NCBI RefSeq assembly: GCF_024508665.1
Contig: NZ_JANINP010000006.1
Span: forward strand, 1,044,001-1,108,000
Direction of reading: 5' to 3'
From: Sphingomonas sp.
GTDB lineage: Bacteria; Pseudomonadota; Alphaproteobacteria; Sphingomonadales; Sphingomonadaceae
DNA length: 64,000 bases
In this document: piece after piece, positions 35,866 to 45,172 of the stretch
Layout: each line of letters begins with the position of its first letter
Position numbering within the stretch: position 1 is the stretch's first letter
Program-made: the position numbers and the translations under genes
The notes under the pieces: generated by a model
What the model was told of the DNA's origin: nothing
What the model saw: only the letters and a program-made list of their open reading frames with translations
Databases searched by the model: none

Positions 35866-38800
35866 ATGACCGAGAGCGAGCCAGATATTGCCCGCCCGTC
35901 GCGCGGGGGTCGCATCCGGTTCAGGCTCGGCGTCGCGCTCGCGCTGTTGCTGGTCGTGCTCGCCGGGCTGTGGCTGGTGCGCAAGCCCGTCGCCGAACAT
36001 TTCATCGACGATGCCTTGTCGCGGGCCAAGGTCCCGGCACGCTACACGATCGAGGACCTTGCGCTCGGCCATCAGCGCCTGACCAATATCGTCATCGGCG
36101 ATCCCGCGCATCCCGATCTGGTCGCCGATTGGGTGGAGGTACAGACTTCGGTCGATTTTGGCGGCGCGCACGTGACCGGGATCCGCGCCGGGCACGTCCG
36201 TGCGCGCGCCCGCCTGGTCGATGGTGCGCTGTCGTTTGGCACGCTCGATCGGTTGCTCCCCAAGGGGAAGGGCGGGGCGTTTCGCCTGCCCGCGATCGCG
36301 CTCGACTTGCAGGACGGCCGGCTGCGGCTGGAGGCGCCGCAGGGTGTCGTTGGCCTGAAGGCCTCGGGCAGCGGTCGGCTCGACGGCGGATTCCGGGGCC
36401 AGGTCGCGGCGATCAGCGAGCGGCTCGCGAGCGGCTCGTGCGCGGTGGACAAGGCAGTCGCCGCGTTGCGCATCGACATCTGGTCCGATGCGATCCACCT
36501 GCGCGGCCAGGTCCGCGCAGGCGAGGCGAGCTGTAGCGGCAATGGAGTGACCCGTTTCCGCTCCGATATCGTCGCCGCGGTCGCGCCGGGCCTCGACCGC
36601 TGGAACGGCCATGCCGAGATCGCGGCCGACCGGGCGGTCGGTCCGTCGCTAGCCGCCGAGACGGTGACCGGATCGCTCGGCTTCGCCGGCACCGCGGGGG
36701 ATATCCAGGGCAAGGTACGGCTCACCGCCGACCGGCTGGGCGGCGGCGGCATTGCCGGGCGAAGCGCGATGATCGAGGGGGCCTATCGCTACGCCGACGC
36801 CAAGGCCGCCTTCACCGGCAAGGCTCAAGTCGGAAGGGCGGCCCTGCCCGCCGCTATGCGCGCGCGCCTCGCTGGGTTGAGGTCGGCTGGCGCGGGGACG
36901 CCTGTCGCGCCGCTCACCGCGCGTCTGGCCGAGGCGCTGGACAACGCGGCGAAGGACTTCGCGCTGACCGCCGAACTGTCGGCGGCGACCGATGGCGGGC
37001 GCGGGGCGGTCAAGCTCTCCCGCCTGCTGGCTGTCGCCGATAGCGGCGCCAGCGTCACTTTGACCAGTCGCGATGCCGCGCAGCTCGTCTGGCCGAACGG
37101 TGGCGTCATCCTGCGCGGCGATCTGGTCGCGGGCGGCGGCGGCTTGCCCGACCTCGTCGCGCATCTCGATCAGCAACGCGCCGGCGCCCCGATTACCGGC
37201 ACGGCGACGATGGAACCGTACGAGGGCGGCGGCGCCCGCCTGGCGCTCGCGCCGGTCCGGTTCAGTGCCGGGCTCGACGGCCGGACGCGGATCGACAGCG
37301 AAGCGACCCTGTCCGGTCCGCTTCCGGGCGGCGCGGTGGACGCGCTGCATATGCCCCTGCTCGCGCAATGGGACGGACGCGGCAACCTCGCGGTCAATCC
37401 GACCTGCGCGCCGGTAGCGGTTGCCCGGCTGCGGCTCTCGGGCCTGGATGCACGGGGTTTTCGCACCCAGCTTTGCCCCGTCGACGGCGCGATGCTGCGG
37501 ATCGCGGGCGGGCGGATCGGCGGCGGCGCGGTGGCACGCGACCTCCGGTTGAACGGCGCCTTGGGCGGCAACCCACTCGCCGTCGCCGCGGCCCAGGCGA
37601 CCTTGCGGCTCGGCGATCGTCGCTTCCTGCTCGACAGACTGGCAGTGCGGCTCGGTACGCCCGATCGCCTCACCCGGCTCGACGTCGTGAAGCTGGATGG
37701 CAGCTTCGGCCAATCGATCGGCGGCACATTCGACGATGCTGGCGGCCAGATCGGCGCGGTGCCGCTGATCCTGTCGCAGGCGGTGGGAACGTGGCGGATG
37801 GACAATGGCCGGCTGCTGGTCGGCGGGACGTTGGCGGTGGCCGATGCCGCGCACGATCCGCGCTTCAAACAGCTCGCGGGCCGCGACGTGACGCTGACGC
37901 TCGCCGACAATCGCATCGCCGCGACCGGCAAGCTGACCACGACCAACGGCGCCGTCAAGGTCGCCGATGTCGTGATCGCGCACGATCTGTCGAACGGCAC
38001 CGGCTCGGCCGATCTCGACGTTACCGGGCTGACCTTCACCAAGGCCTTCCAGCCCGACGCGCTGACTCCGCTGACCGAAGGCGTGATCGCCGATGTCGCG
38101 GGGACGGTGACCGGCCAGGGCCATATCGCCTGGACCCGCCAGGCGGTGACCAGCAATGGGGTGTTCCGCACGCACAACACTTATCTTGCCGCTGCGTTCG
38201 GCCCGGTCACCGGCCTGTCGGGCGAAATCCGCTTCACCGATCTGCTGGGGATGGTTTCCGCGCCCGATCAGGTCGCGACGGTCAAGACCATCGACACCGG
38301 CATCGCGGTCAGCGACGGGGTGGTCCATTATCAGCTGCTAGGGCCCCAGCGCATTCAGGTCACCGACGCGCGCTGGCCGTTCGCCGGCGGGCGCCTCGAT
38401 CTTGCGCCGACTTTGCTCGACTTCGCCGATCCTGGCGGCCGGCACCTGACGTTCCGCCTGACCGGCGTCGATGCCGCGCAGTTTCTGCAGCAATTCAACT
38501 TCAAGAATTTGAACGCGACGGGCGTGTTCGACGGGACCTTACCGATGATCTTCGACGTCAATGGCGGCCGGATCGAGCATGGCGAACTACGCGTGCGCCC
38601 CGGCGGCGGTACGCTGGCTTATGTCGGTCAGGTCACCAAGGAGGATGTCGGCACCTGGGGCAATCTGGCGTTCCAGGCGCTGAAGTCGCTGCGCTATCGC
38701 AACCTGGATCTGACGCTCAACGGGCCGCTGGCGGGCGAAGTCATCACCGAAGCGCATTTCGCCGGAGTCAGCCAGGGGGAGGGCACCAAGTCCAACTTCC

Positions 38801-38994
38801 TGATCCGGCGATTGCAGCGCCTGCCCTTCGTATTCAACGTCAAGATACGCGCGCCTTTCCGCTCGCTGCTCGATTCGGCGCAGAGCTTTTACGACCCCAC
38901 GCTGCTGATAAAGCGCAACTTGCCCGCGCTGATCCGTCAGCAGAACGAGGCCAATCAACCCGTTCAGCCTCCCGCAAGCGAGACCAAGCCATGA
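35866..38994 (+). CDS. ydbH: YdbH-like AsmA-type intermembrane transport protein
   Basis: 1042 residues from the ATG at 35866. One N-terminal membrane helix (RLGVALALLLVVLAGLWLV) is followed by a very long repetitive beta-rich periplasmic region, as in AsmA/TamB/YdbH bridges; the DUF748/YdbH C-terminal part (FDGTLPMIFDVNGGRIEHGE; VGTWGNLAFQAL) is recognisable. YdbH with YnbE forms a lipid bridge to the outer membrane. The 4 nt overlap with the ynbE-like gene and the following ydbL-like gene give the full E. coli-type cluster. An earlier in-frame GTG is at 35860. Confidence 0.85.
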   Translation: MTESEPDIARPSRGGRIRFRLGVALALLLVVLAGLWLVRKPVAEHFIDDALSRAKVPARYTIEDLALGHQRLTNIVIGDPAHPDLVADWVEVQTSVDFGGAHVTGIRAGHVRARARLVDGALSFGTLDRLLPKGKGGAFRLPAIALDLQDGRLRLEAPQGVVGLKASGSGRLDGGFRGQVAAISERLASGSCAVDKAVAALRIDIWSDAIHLRGQVRAGEASCSGNGVTRFRSDIVAAVAPGLDRWNGHAEIAADRAVGPSLAAETVTGSLGFAGTAGDIQGKVRLTADRLGGGGIAGRSAMIEGAYRYADAKAAFTGKAQVGRAALPAAMRARLAGLRSAGAGTPVAPLTARLAEALDNAAKDFALTAELSAATDGGRGAVKLSRLLAVADSGASVTLTSRDAAQLVWPNGGVILRGDLVAGGGGLPDLVAHLDQQRAGAPITGTATMEPYEGGGARLALAPVRFSAGLDGRTRIDSEATLSGPLPGGAVDALHMPLLAQWDGRGNLAVNPTCAPVAVARLRLSGLDARGFRTQLCPVDGAMLRIAGGRIGGGAVARDLRLNGALGGNPLAVAAAQATLRLGDRRFLLDRLAVRLGTPDRLTRLDVVKLDGSFGQSIGGTFDDAGGQIGAVPLILSQAVGTWRMDNGRLLVGGTLAVADAAHDPRFKQLAGRDVTLTLADNRIAATGKLTTTNGAVKVADVVIAHDLSNGTGSADLDVTGLTFTKAFQPDALTPLTEGVIADVAGTVTGQGHIAWTRQAVTSNGVFRTHNTYLAAAFGPVTGLSGEIRFTDLLGMVSAPDQVATVKTIDTGIAVSDGVVHYQLLGPQRIQVTDARWPFAGGRLDLAPTLLDFADPGGRHLTFRLTGVDAAQFLQQFNFKNLNATGVFDGTLPMIFDVNGGRIEHGELRVRPGGGTLAYVGQVTKEDVGTWGNLAFQALKSLRYRNLDLTLNGPLAGEVITEAHFAGVSQGEGTKSNFLIRRLQRLPFVFNVKIRAPFRSLLDSAQSFYDPTLLIKRNLPALIRQQNEANQPVQPPASETKP

Positions 38995-39224
38995 TACGAA
39001 TTGGATTGACGATGAAGCGATTGGACCCGACCAGACGGCCGATGCGACGGATGTTCTTGATCGGCGCGGCGTGCGCCAACGGATTGTTGGGTGGGTGCGT
39101 CAACGTGACGGCACCCGACAAACCGATCGAGATCAACCTGAACATCAACATCACCCAGCAAGTGGTGTACAAGCTGGACGGCCAGGCCAAGGCGCTGATC
39201 GACCAGAATCCGGGGATATTCTGA
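38991..39224 (+). CDS. ynbE: YnbE family outer-membrane lipoprotein
   Basis: 77 residues. The lipobox LGGC gives a lipidated Cys at about 36; an internal ATG (MRRMFLIGAACANGLLGGC) would give a shorter, more usual signal sequence. The mature part, PIEINLNINITQQVVYKLDG, is diagnostic of YnbE, which docks to YdbH by strand addition at the outer membrane. Overlaps ydbH by four bases (ATGA). Confidence 0.88.
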   Translation: MIRIGLTMKRLDPTRRPMRRMFLIGAACANGLLGGCVNVTAPDKPIEINLNINITQQVVYKLDGQAKALIDQNPGIF

Positions 39225-39226
39225 CG

Positions 39227-39610
39227 ATGACACGGACCATGACTGCTTCTGCCCTGTTGCTGGGCACCCTGATCGCGATCGCTTTGCCGGCGACGGCGCA
39301 GGAGCGCGACCCCGCTTATGCCGCGGCACGCGCGGCGGGGCAGATCGGCGAGATGCCCGATGGCTATCTCGGCGTGGTCGGCGCGCCGACCAAGGATCTC
39401 GTCGCATTGGTCAACAAGATCAACATCCAGCGCAAGGCGGTCTATACCCAGAAGAGCGCGGCGAGCGGCTCGACGGTCGAAGAAATGGCCTTCACCACCG
39501 GCTGCAACCTGATCCTCAAGACTGTACCGGGCGAGAAATATCGCGATCCCGCGGGCAATTGGCAGACCCGCACGTCCGCGGCGCCGGTGCGCGATCCGCG
39601 CTGCATCTGA
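39227..39610 (+). CDS. ydbL: YdbL family (DUF1318) periplasmic protein
   Basis: 127 residues from the ATG at 39227, two bases after the ynbE stop. The signal peptide ends in ATAQ. The mature part has the DUF1318 shape: ARAAGQIGEMPDGYLGVVG, LVNKINIQRKAVYTQKSAAS. In E. coli YdbL is thought to control YnbE multimerisation in the YdbH-YnbE bridge. This makes a complete three-gene operon. Confidence 0.87.
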   Translation: MTRTMTASALLLGTLIAIALPATAQERDPAYAAARAAGQIGEMPDGYLGVVGAPTKDLVALVNKINIQRKAVYTQKSAASGSTVEEMAFTTGCNLILKTVPGEKYRDPAGNWQTRTSAAPVRDPRCI

Positions 39611-39755
39611 CCTTGTCCTTTCGGACGGTTGACTCGGTCCAGCCGCTTTCCTAAACGCGCGCTCAGCAAACGGGGGCTGTGGCCTTTCCGCTGCCCCGAT
39701 CGTCGCCCGCTTGCCAGAGCGTGGCGGCGTTTCTTTATCAGGATGTTTCAGCGCC

Positions 39756-40040
39756 TTGGCCGACGATCGCCAGAATACTGACCTTGACAGCCGGATCGCC
39801 GCAGCGCGCGCCGCTGAAGAGGCGCGTTCGAGCGTCGGGCCGCAACCGTCCAAGGGGTACGGCCAGGGATCGCGCGTGCTGATGGAGCTGATCGGCGCCC
39901 CGCTCGGCGGTGGTATCGTCGGTTGGGCGCTCGATCACTGGCTCGGCACCAGCCCCTGGCTGCTGCTGGTCTTCCTGGCGCTCGCGATCATTGTCGCGTT
40001 CCGCAACATCTACCGCATTTCGAAGGAGCGTGCCGAATAA
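39756..40040 (+). CDS. atpI: ATP synthase protein I (AtpI)
   Basis: 94 residues from a TTG at 39756 (MADDRQNTDLDSRIAAARAA). There is no in-frame ATG before the conserved part; an earlier TTG at 39711 is possible. Two membrane segments (ELIGAPLGGGIVGWALDH and WLLLVFLALAIIVAF) are typical of AtpI/UncI, which helps assemble the c-ring. It overlaps atpB by one base, opening the F0 operon as usual in alphaproteobacteria. Confidence 0.85.
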   Translation: MADDRQNTDLDSRIAAARAAEEARSSVGPQPSKGYGQGSRVLMELIGAPLGGGIVGWALDHWLGTSPWLLLVFLALAIIVAFRNIYRISKERAE

Positions 40041-40822
40041 TGGCCGGCGACATCAACCCGATGGAACAGTTCGAGGTCGGTCACCTGATCGATCTCAAGC
40101 TTTTCGGCTACGACGTCTCGTTCACCAACTCGGCGCTGTTCATGGTCGTCGTGTTCGTGCTGCTCGCCGTCTTCATGGCGGGCGGGTTGAAGCGTCAGCT
40201 CATTCCCGGCCGCTGGCAGGTGGCGGCGGAAGGCGCGGTGTCGTTCATCGATTCGATGGTCAACGTGAACATCGGCAAGGGCGGCAAGAAGTTCGCGCCC
40301 TACATGTTCTCGCTGTTCTTCTTCATCCTGTTCGCCAATCTGGTCGGCGTATTGCCGCTGGCGATCATCCCGCACCTCCACACCTTCGCCGTCACCAGCC
40401 ACATCACGGTGACCGCGGTGCTCGCGTTCTTCTCGTTCGGGATCGTACTGGCGGTCGGCTTCTGGAAGCACGGTCTGAAATTCTTCTCGCTGTTCGTGCC
40501 GCATGGCGCGCCGTTGGTGCTGCTGCCGGTGATCGTTCCGGTCGAGCTGATCTCGTTCCTGGTGCGCCCCTTCTCGCTGGGTCTGCGACTGTTCGTCGCG
40601 ATGACCGCGGGGCACATCCTGCTCGAAGTGTTCGGCAGCTTCGCGGTCCAGGGGCTCAATGCCGGCCTCAGCGGCAGCCCGATCGGCTTCGTCGTGTGGA
40701 TCGGCAGCTTCCTGATGATCCTCGGCGTTTCGGCGCTCGAGCTGCTGGTCTGCGCGATCCAGGCCTATGTGTTCGCGCTGCTCACCTCGCTTTACCTCCA
40801 TGACGCGGTGCACCTGCACTAA
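40040..40822 (+). CDS. atpB: F0F1 ATP synthase subunit a
   Basis: 260 residues from the ATG at 40040, overlapping atpI by one base. Five or six membrane helices are visible. The conserved arginine of the proton half-channels is in LVRPFSLGLRLFVAMTAGH, with HILLEVFG after. N-terminal MEQFEVGHLIDLKLFG is typical. It works with the c-ring in proton translocation. Confidence 0.97.
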   Translation: MAGDINPMEQFEVGHLIDLKLFGYDVSFTNSALFMVVVFVLLAVFMAGGLKRQLIPGRWQVAAEGAVSFIDSMVNVNIGKGGKKFAPYMFSLFFFILFANLVGVLPLAIIPHLHTFAVTSHITVTAVLAFFSFGIVLAVGFWKHGLKFFSLFVPHGAPLVLLPVIVPVELISFLVRPFSLGLRLFVAMTAGHILLEVFGSFAVQGLNAGLSGSPIGFVVWIGSFLMILGVSALELLVCAIQAYVFALLTSLYLHDAVHLH

Positions 40823-40861
40823 GTCCCGTTTCAATGCTGTAGATTATTCTGGGAGTTTAAA

Positions 40862-41092
40862 ATGACTGATCATGGTTTGATGTACATCGGTGCCGGCCTC
40901 GCGGCGATCGGCGTCGGCGCGGCTGCGCTCGGCGTGGGCAACGTGTTCGGCTCGTTCCTCGAAGGCGCGCTGCGTAACCCGTCGGCCGCCGACGGCCAGC
41001 AGGGCCGCCTGTTCATCGGCTTCGCGGCCGCCGAGCTTCTGGGTCTGATCGCGTTCGTCGTCGCGATCCTGATCCTGTTCGTCGTCAAGTAA
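40862..41092 (+). CDS. atpE: F0F1 ATP synthase subunit c
   Basis: 76 residues, two membrane helices. The glycine-rich helix [19 protein letters not shown] and the polar loop [14 protein letters not shown] are present. The proton-binding carboxylate is Glu58 in [10 protein letters not shown], as usual in alphaproteobacteria. GGGAG lies before the ATG. No sodium-binding residue set is seen, so protons are the coupling ion. Confidence 0.97.
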   Translation: MTDHGLMYIGAGLAAIGVGAAALGVGNVFGSFLEGALRNPSAADGQQGRLFIGFAAAELLGLIAFVVAILILFVVK

Positions 41093-41113
41093 GCAGCAGA
41101 ACGAGCGCTTCCG

Positions 41114-41608
41114 ATGCCTCAGATATCCCAAGCAGCCTCCATCTACGCGTCGCAGCTGTTCTGGCTCGCGATCGTGTTTGCGGCGGTCTATTTCGGGATC
41201 GGCCGGGCGATGGTGCCGAAGATCGAGCGGACGATCGACGATCGTAACGCTCGCATCTCGGCCGACATCGCCGCGGCGGAGGAAGCGCGCAATGCCGCAC
41301 GCGCGGCCGAGGAAGGCTATACCGCCAGCCTCGACAGCGCGCGCAGCCAGGCGCTGAAGCTGGTCGGCGAGGCCAAGGCCAAGGCCACCGCATCGACCGA
41401 ACAGGCGATCAAGGCCGGCAATGCAGACCAGGAAAAGGCGCTGGCCGACGCCACCGCACGCATCAATACCGCCAAGGCGACTGCCCTTGCCGGGATCGAG
41501 GATGCGACGGTGGACGCGGTCGAGGCGATCGTTGCCAAGCTGTCGGGCATCACGCCCGATCGCGCGACGGTGACGGCACGAGTGAAGGCGGAACTGGCCA
41601 ATGGCTAA
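41114..41608 (+). CDS. atpF': F0F1 ATP synthase subunit b'
   Basis: 164 residues. One N-terminal membrane helix (ASQLFWLAIVFAAVYFGIG) is followed by a long alanine/charged coiled coil (RAAEEGYTASLDSARSQALK). Together with the next gene it makes the heterodimeric stator of alphaproteobacteria. It overlaps the next gene by 8 nt. Confidence 0.92.
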   Translation: MPQISQAASIYASQLFWLAIVFAAVYFGIGRAMVPKIERTIDDRNARISADIAAAEEARNAARAAEEGYTASLDSARSQALKLVGEAKAKATASTEQAIKAGNADQEKALADATARINTAKATALAGIEDATVDAVEAIVAKLSGITPDRATVTARVKAELANG

Positions 41609-42155
41609 TCTCCAGACGACCACGCTGGCCAAGGAAACCGGCACCACCGAACTGCATCACGAAGCTTCGGCGCTGGGCTTGACCCCGCCGGCCTGGGTGG
41701 CGCTGGCGATGTTGTGCGTGATCGGCATCATGATCTGGCAGAAGGTGCCGGCGCTGATCGGTCGCATCCTCGACGGCAAGATCGCGACGATCCGCCAGCA
41801 ACTCGACGAAGCCGCCGCGCTGCGCGCCGAGGCCGAAGCGCTGCTCGCCGAAGCCAAGAAGCGCGATGCGTCGTCGGCATCGGATGCCGCGTCGATCGTC
41901 GCTCATGCCGAACAGGAAGCTGCCGCCCTTGTCGCCAAGGCGCAGGCCGACGCGGCCGAACTGGTCGCGCGGCGCGGCAAGATGGCCGAGGACAAGATCG
42001 GCGCCGCCGAGCGCGCCGCCGTCGCGGAGGTCCGTGGCAAGGCGGCCGATGCCGCGACCCGCGCCGCCGCGTCGATCATCGCGGATACGCACGGCGCCGC
42101 AGCCGACGCAAAGCTGGTCGACAAGACCATCGCCGGACTGTCGCGGCTCAACTGA
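41601..42155 (+). CDS. atpF: F0F1 ATP synthase subunit b
   Basis: 184 residues. The membrane helix is WVALAMLCVIGIMIWQKV at about 32-49, with a long coiled coil after. The N-terminal 30 residues (TTTLAKETGTTELHHEA) form a soluble extension common in sphingomonads. It completes the F0 operon; the F1 genes (atpHAGDC) are not in this window, the usual alphaproteobacterial split. Confidence 0.92.
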   Translation: MANLQTTTLAKETGTTELHHEASALGLTPPAWVALAMLCVIGIMIWQKVPALIGRILDGKIATIRQQLDEAAALRAEAEALLAEAKKRDASSASDAASIVAHAEQEAAALVAKAQADAAELVARRGKMAEDKIGAAERAAVAEVRGKAADAATRAAASIIADTHGAAADAKLVDKTIAGLSRLN

Positions 42156-42205
42156 TTAGCACGGGGCCTGCAGCGACGGGCTTCCTTCTGCCTCCCCGCC
42201 CCATC

Positions 42206-42311
42206 GTCATCCCGGCCTTATGCCGGGATCCGCGGTGCCGCGGGTCATGGGCAAGAGGTTCCAGCTCTTCGCTGAGCCGCCCGGCGGATCCCGGCACAAG
42301 GCCGGGATGAC
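42206..42311. repeat. Palindromic repeat after the F0 operon
   Basis: GTCATCCCGGCCTTATGCCG begins the left arm; its mirror GGCACAAGGCCGGGATGAC ends the element. The same family lies at 21828-21932 and 31654-31746. Confidence 0.88.
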
Positions 42312-42422
42312 GGAGTAGGAGGCTCGGTTATCTTGCCGCTCTGGGCGGCCGCCTGGCTTTGCGGCATTCCCACTGCCCTGGCCCATTGCCGCCTACGGCC
42401 GCACCCCTTAGGGGACATCGCC

Positions 42423-42722
42423 ATGATCCTCCCCGAAGACTGCCAGACCATGGTCGACGTCCGCGCCGGCGTCGATGCCGTGGACCGTCAGATCGTCGAC
42501 CTGCTCGCGATCCGCTTCCGCTTCATGACCGCCGCCGCCCGGATCAAGCAGGACCGCGGCAGCGTTCGCGACGAGGCTCGCAAGGCGCAAGTCATCGCCA
42601 ATGCGAAAGCCGCTGCCGAAGCGGCCGGCGTGCCGCCGGAGCTGGTCGGCGACCTTTGGGAACGGCTGGTCGAAGGGTCGATCGCCTACGAATTCGATCG
42701 CTGGGATCAGCATCGCGCCTGA
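42423..42722 (+). CDS. Chorismate mutase (AroQ type)
   Basis: 99 residues from the ATG at 42423. The three-helix AroQ pattern is RAGVDAVDRQIVDLLAIRFR (Arg and Asp of the active site), MTAAARIKQDRGSVRDEARK with the Lys and Arg, and VPPELVGDLWERLVEGSIAY. It converts chorismate to prephenate; a pchB-like isochorismate lyase is an alternative of the same fold. No fused dehydratase is present. Confidence 0.85.
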   Translation: MILPEDCQTMVDVRAGVDAVDRQIVDLLAIRFRFMTAAARIKQDRGSVRDEARKAQVIANAKAAAEAAGVPPELVGDLWERLVEGSIAYEFDRWDQHRA

Positions 42723-42797
42723 TGGCACGGCGGCTGCCACAATTCCGACGTCAAACGCGGTCACACAGGCGGTTCTCGTTTAGGGGAGAAGAATAAT

Positions 42798-43130
42798 ATG
42801 ATGTCGCTGATCGCAATCGCCCTTTTCGCCGCCCAGGCCGCACCTGCGCCCGCTCCGGCTCCTGCCACCGCCGTCAGTGCCGGGCCCGCCACCGGCGCCG
42901 CGCCTGCAGTCACCGCCAAGTTCACTCTCGACACCCCGATCGAGACGATCGAAGCCGATGCCAAGGGCAAGGAAGTGCTGACCGCCGACCTCGGCGGCGA
43001 CGTCTCGCAGCATCCGATGTACGACAGCTTCAAGTCGATGAGCCTGAACCAGGTCGCGCCGATGTCCGGCGGCAAGATCACCGACGACGTGCTCAAGAAG
43101 GTCGCCACCGACCTCGCCGCGATCAAGTAA
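42798..43130 (+). CDS. Hypothetical secreted protein
   Basis: 110 residues. A signal-peptide-like N-terminus (MMSLIAIALFAAQAAPAPAP) leads into a Pro/Ala-rich stretch. The conserved-looking part is KFTLDTPIETIEADAKGKEV, LTADLGGDVSQHPMYDSFK and SMSLNQVAPMSGGKITDDVL. I do not recognise a Pfam name, but such proteins are widespread next to uvrC in sphingomonads. Likely periplasmic. Confidence 0.65.
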   Translation: MMSLIAIALFAAQAAPAPAPAPATAVSAGPATGAAPAVTAKFTLDTPIETIEADAKGKEVLTADLGGDVSQHPMYDSFKSMSLNQVAPMSGGKITDDVLKKVATDLAAIK

Positions 43131-43174
43131 CACGGGGTAGCTTCACGCCCGGCGATTCCCTAGATTCGCCGGGC

Positions 43175-45094
43175 ATGTCCGACCCCAATTCGCCGACCCG
43201 ATTCAACGAAGAGAAAGCCACCTACACCGTCCGCGGCGGTGGCGAGGCGCCCGATCTTGCCGCGGGCGTGGCGGCGATCCGCAATGTGCTGAAGACGCTG
43301 CCGGCGCGCCCGGGCGTCTATCGCATGCAGGATGCGCGCGGCGACGTCCTCTATGTCGGTAAGGCGCGCGCGCTAAAGAACCGCGTGACCAATTACACCC
43401 AGGTCGATCGCCTGCCCAAGCGCCTCCAGCGGATGGTCGCGCAGACGCGGTCGATGACGATCGTCACGACCAATAACGAGGCAGAGGCGCTGCTGCTCGA
43501 AGCGCAGCTGATCAAGCGCTTCCGCCCCGCGTACAACGTGCTGCTGCGCGACGACAAAAGCTTTCCCTTCATCCTGCTGCGCGCCGATCACGACTTCCCG
43601 CGCATCCAGAAGCATCGTGGCGCGCGCCGCGCCAAGGGCAATTACTACGGTCCCTTCGCCAGCGCCGGTTCGGTCAACAACACGCTCAACGCGCTGCAGA
43701 AACTGTTCCTGCTTCGGTCCTGCACCGACGGCTTCTTCAAGACCCGCGACCGGCCGTGCCTGCTCTATCAGATCAAGCGCTGCTCGGCGCCCTGCGTCGG
43801 TCGGATCAGTCAGGCCGATTATGCCGAACTGGTCGGCGACGCGAAGGATTTCCTCGCGGGCAAGTCGACCAAGGTACAGACCAAGCTGGGCGCGCAGATG
43901 ACCGAGGCGGCCGAGGCGATGGACTTCGAGCTCGCCGCGGTGCTGCGCGACCGGTTGAAGGCGCTGACTTTCATCCAGGGCACACAGGCGATCAACGCCG
44001 AGGGGGTGGGGGACGCGGATGTCTTCGCGCTGGCCTGTCGCGACGGCGTGATGGGCATCCAGGCCTTCTTCATCCGCGGCGGGCAGAATTGGGGGCATCG
44101 CAGCTTCTTCCCCGCGCATACCAACGACGTGCCCGAGGATGAGGTGCTGACCAGCTTCCTCACTCAATTCTACGAGGAAGTGCCGCCGGCGCGGAACGTG
44201 CTGCTCGACCGCGAGCTGCCCGAAGGCGCGCTGCTGAGCGAGGCGCTGGCCGAGCGCGCGGGCTACAAGGTTGCGTTGTCGGTGCCGCAGCGCGGCGACC
44301 GCCGCCGGCTGATGGAACAGGCCAAGCGCAATGCGGTCGAGGCGCTCGACCGGCGGCTGGCGGAATCGACTACCCAGGCGAAATTGCTGCGCGAAGTCGC
44401 CGACCTGTTCGAATTGCCCGAGCCGCCAAACCGCATCGAGATCTACGACAACAGTCATATCCAGGGCACCAACGCGCTCGGCGCGATGGTCGTCGCCGGG
44501 CCGGAGGGCTTCCGCAAAGGCCAGTATCGCAAGTTCAACATCAAGCAGGCGGCGACCGACGACGATTTCGCGATGATGCGCGAAGTGTTCGGCCGTCGTT
44601 TCGCCCGCGCCCAGGCGGAGGATCCCGATCGCGATGCCGGCGACTGGCCCGACCTCGTGCTGATCGATGGCGGGCGCGGCCAGCTCAACGCGGCCAAGGG
44701 CGTGCTCGAGGATATGGGCATAGAGGATGTCTGCCTGGTCGGCGTCGCCAAGGGGCCGCATCACGGCCGCGAAGGCCGGGAGGTCTTTCACTTGATGGAC
44801 GGCCGCGAGCTGACCTTGCCGGTCAATTCCCCGGTGCTGTTCTACCTTCAACGGCTGCGCGACGAGGTCCACCGTTTCGCGATCGGCGCGCACCGCCAGA
44901 AACGCGCCAAGGCGATCGGCGCGTCACCGCTCGACGAAGTTCCCGGCATCGGCCCGGCGCGCAAGAAGGCGCTGCTGATGCATTTCGGCACGGCGCGGTC
45001 GGTGAGAGGGGCAAGCCTCGACGACCTCAAAAAGGCGCCCGGCGTTTCGGCCGCGGTCGCGCAGCAGGTCTACGACTTCTACCATTCGCGGTAG
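43175..45094 (+). CDS. uvrC: Excinuclease ABC subunit C
   Basis: 639 residues. The GIY-YIG endonuclease domain is PGVYRMQDARGDVLYVGKAR at about 46-65. The UVR coiled-coil motif (EAMDFELAAVLRDRLKAL) and an RNase H-like C-terminal nuclease (IEIYDNSHIQGTNALGAMVV, LVLIDGGRGQLNAA) follow, with a terminal helix-hairpin-helix (VPGIGPARKKALLMHFG). UvrC makes both incisions in nucleotide excision repair. Confidence 0.97.
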   Translation: MSDPNSPTRFNEEKATYTVRGGGEAPDLAAGVAAIRNVLKTLPARPGVYRMQDARGDVLYVGKARALKNRVTNYTQVDRLPKRLQRMVAQTRSMTIVTTNNEAEALLLEAQLIKRFRPAYNVLLRDDKSFPFILLRADHDFPRIQKHRGARRAKGNYYGPFASAGSVNNTLNALQKLFLLRSCTDGFFKTRDRPCLLYQIKRCSAPCVGRISQADYAELVGDAKDFLAGKSTKVQTKLGAQMTEAAEAMDFELAAVLRDRLKALTFIQGTQAINAEGVGDADVFALACRDGVMGIQAFFIRGGQNWGHRSFFPAHTNDVPEDEVLTSFLTQFYEEVPPARNVLLDRELPEGALLSEALAERAGYKVALSVPQRGDRRRLMEQAKRNAVEALDRRLAESTTQAKLLREVADLFELPEPPNRIEIYDNSHIQGTNALGAMVVAGPEGFRKGQYRKFNIKQAATDDDFAMMREVFGRRFARAQAEDPDRDAGDWPDLVLIDGGRGQLNAAKGVLEDMGIEDVCLVGVAKGPHHGREGREVFHLMDGRELTLPVNSPVLFYLQRLRDEVHRFAIGAHRQKRAKAIGASPLDEVPGIGPARKKALLMHFGTARSVRGASLDDLKKAPGVSAAVAQQVYDFYHSR

Positions 45095-45103
45095 CCCAGC
45101 AGA

Positions 45104-45136
45104 CTCCCCTCCCTGCAAGGGAGGGGCCGGGGGTGG
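45104..45136 (+). repeat. Left 33 bp inverted repeat bracketing the DUF559 gene
   Basis: CTCCCCTCCCTGCAAGGGAG starts the arm, which continues GGGCCGGGGGTGG. It matches the reverse complement of 45526-45558 at 30 of 33 positions (differences at the 13th and at the CC/TA pair). It contains its own hairpin. Confidence 0.85.
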
Positions 45137-45139
45137 ATT

Positions 45140-45170
45140 GGCGAGCGTAGCGAGCCACGATACGCTCGCC
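45140..45170 (+). promoter_or_regulatory. 10 bp hairpin just before the DUF559 start codon
   Basis: GGCGAGCGTA (45140-45149) and TACGCTCGCC (45161-45170) are perfect inverted arms with 11 nt between. It ends two bases before the GTG at 45173, leaving no free Shine-Dalgarno. It may restrict translation or be an element end. Confidence 0.6.
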
Positions 45171-45172
45171 AC

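Noticed and set aside
36649..38328. A 559-codon antisense frame opposite the ydbH-like gene
   Set aside because: Shadow of the real gene by codon bias; low-complexity R/G/A composition.
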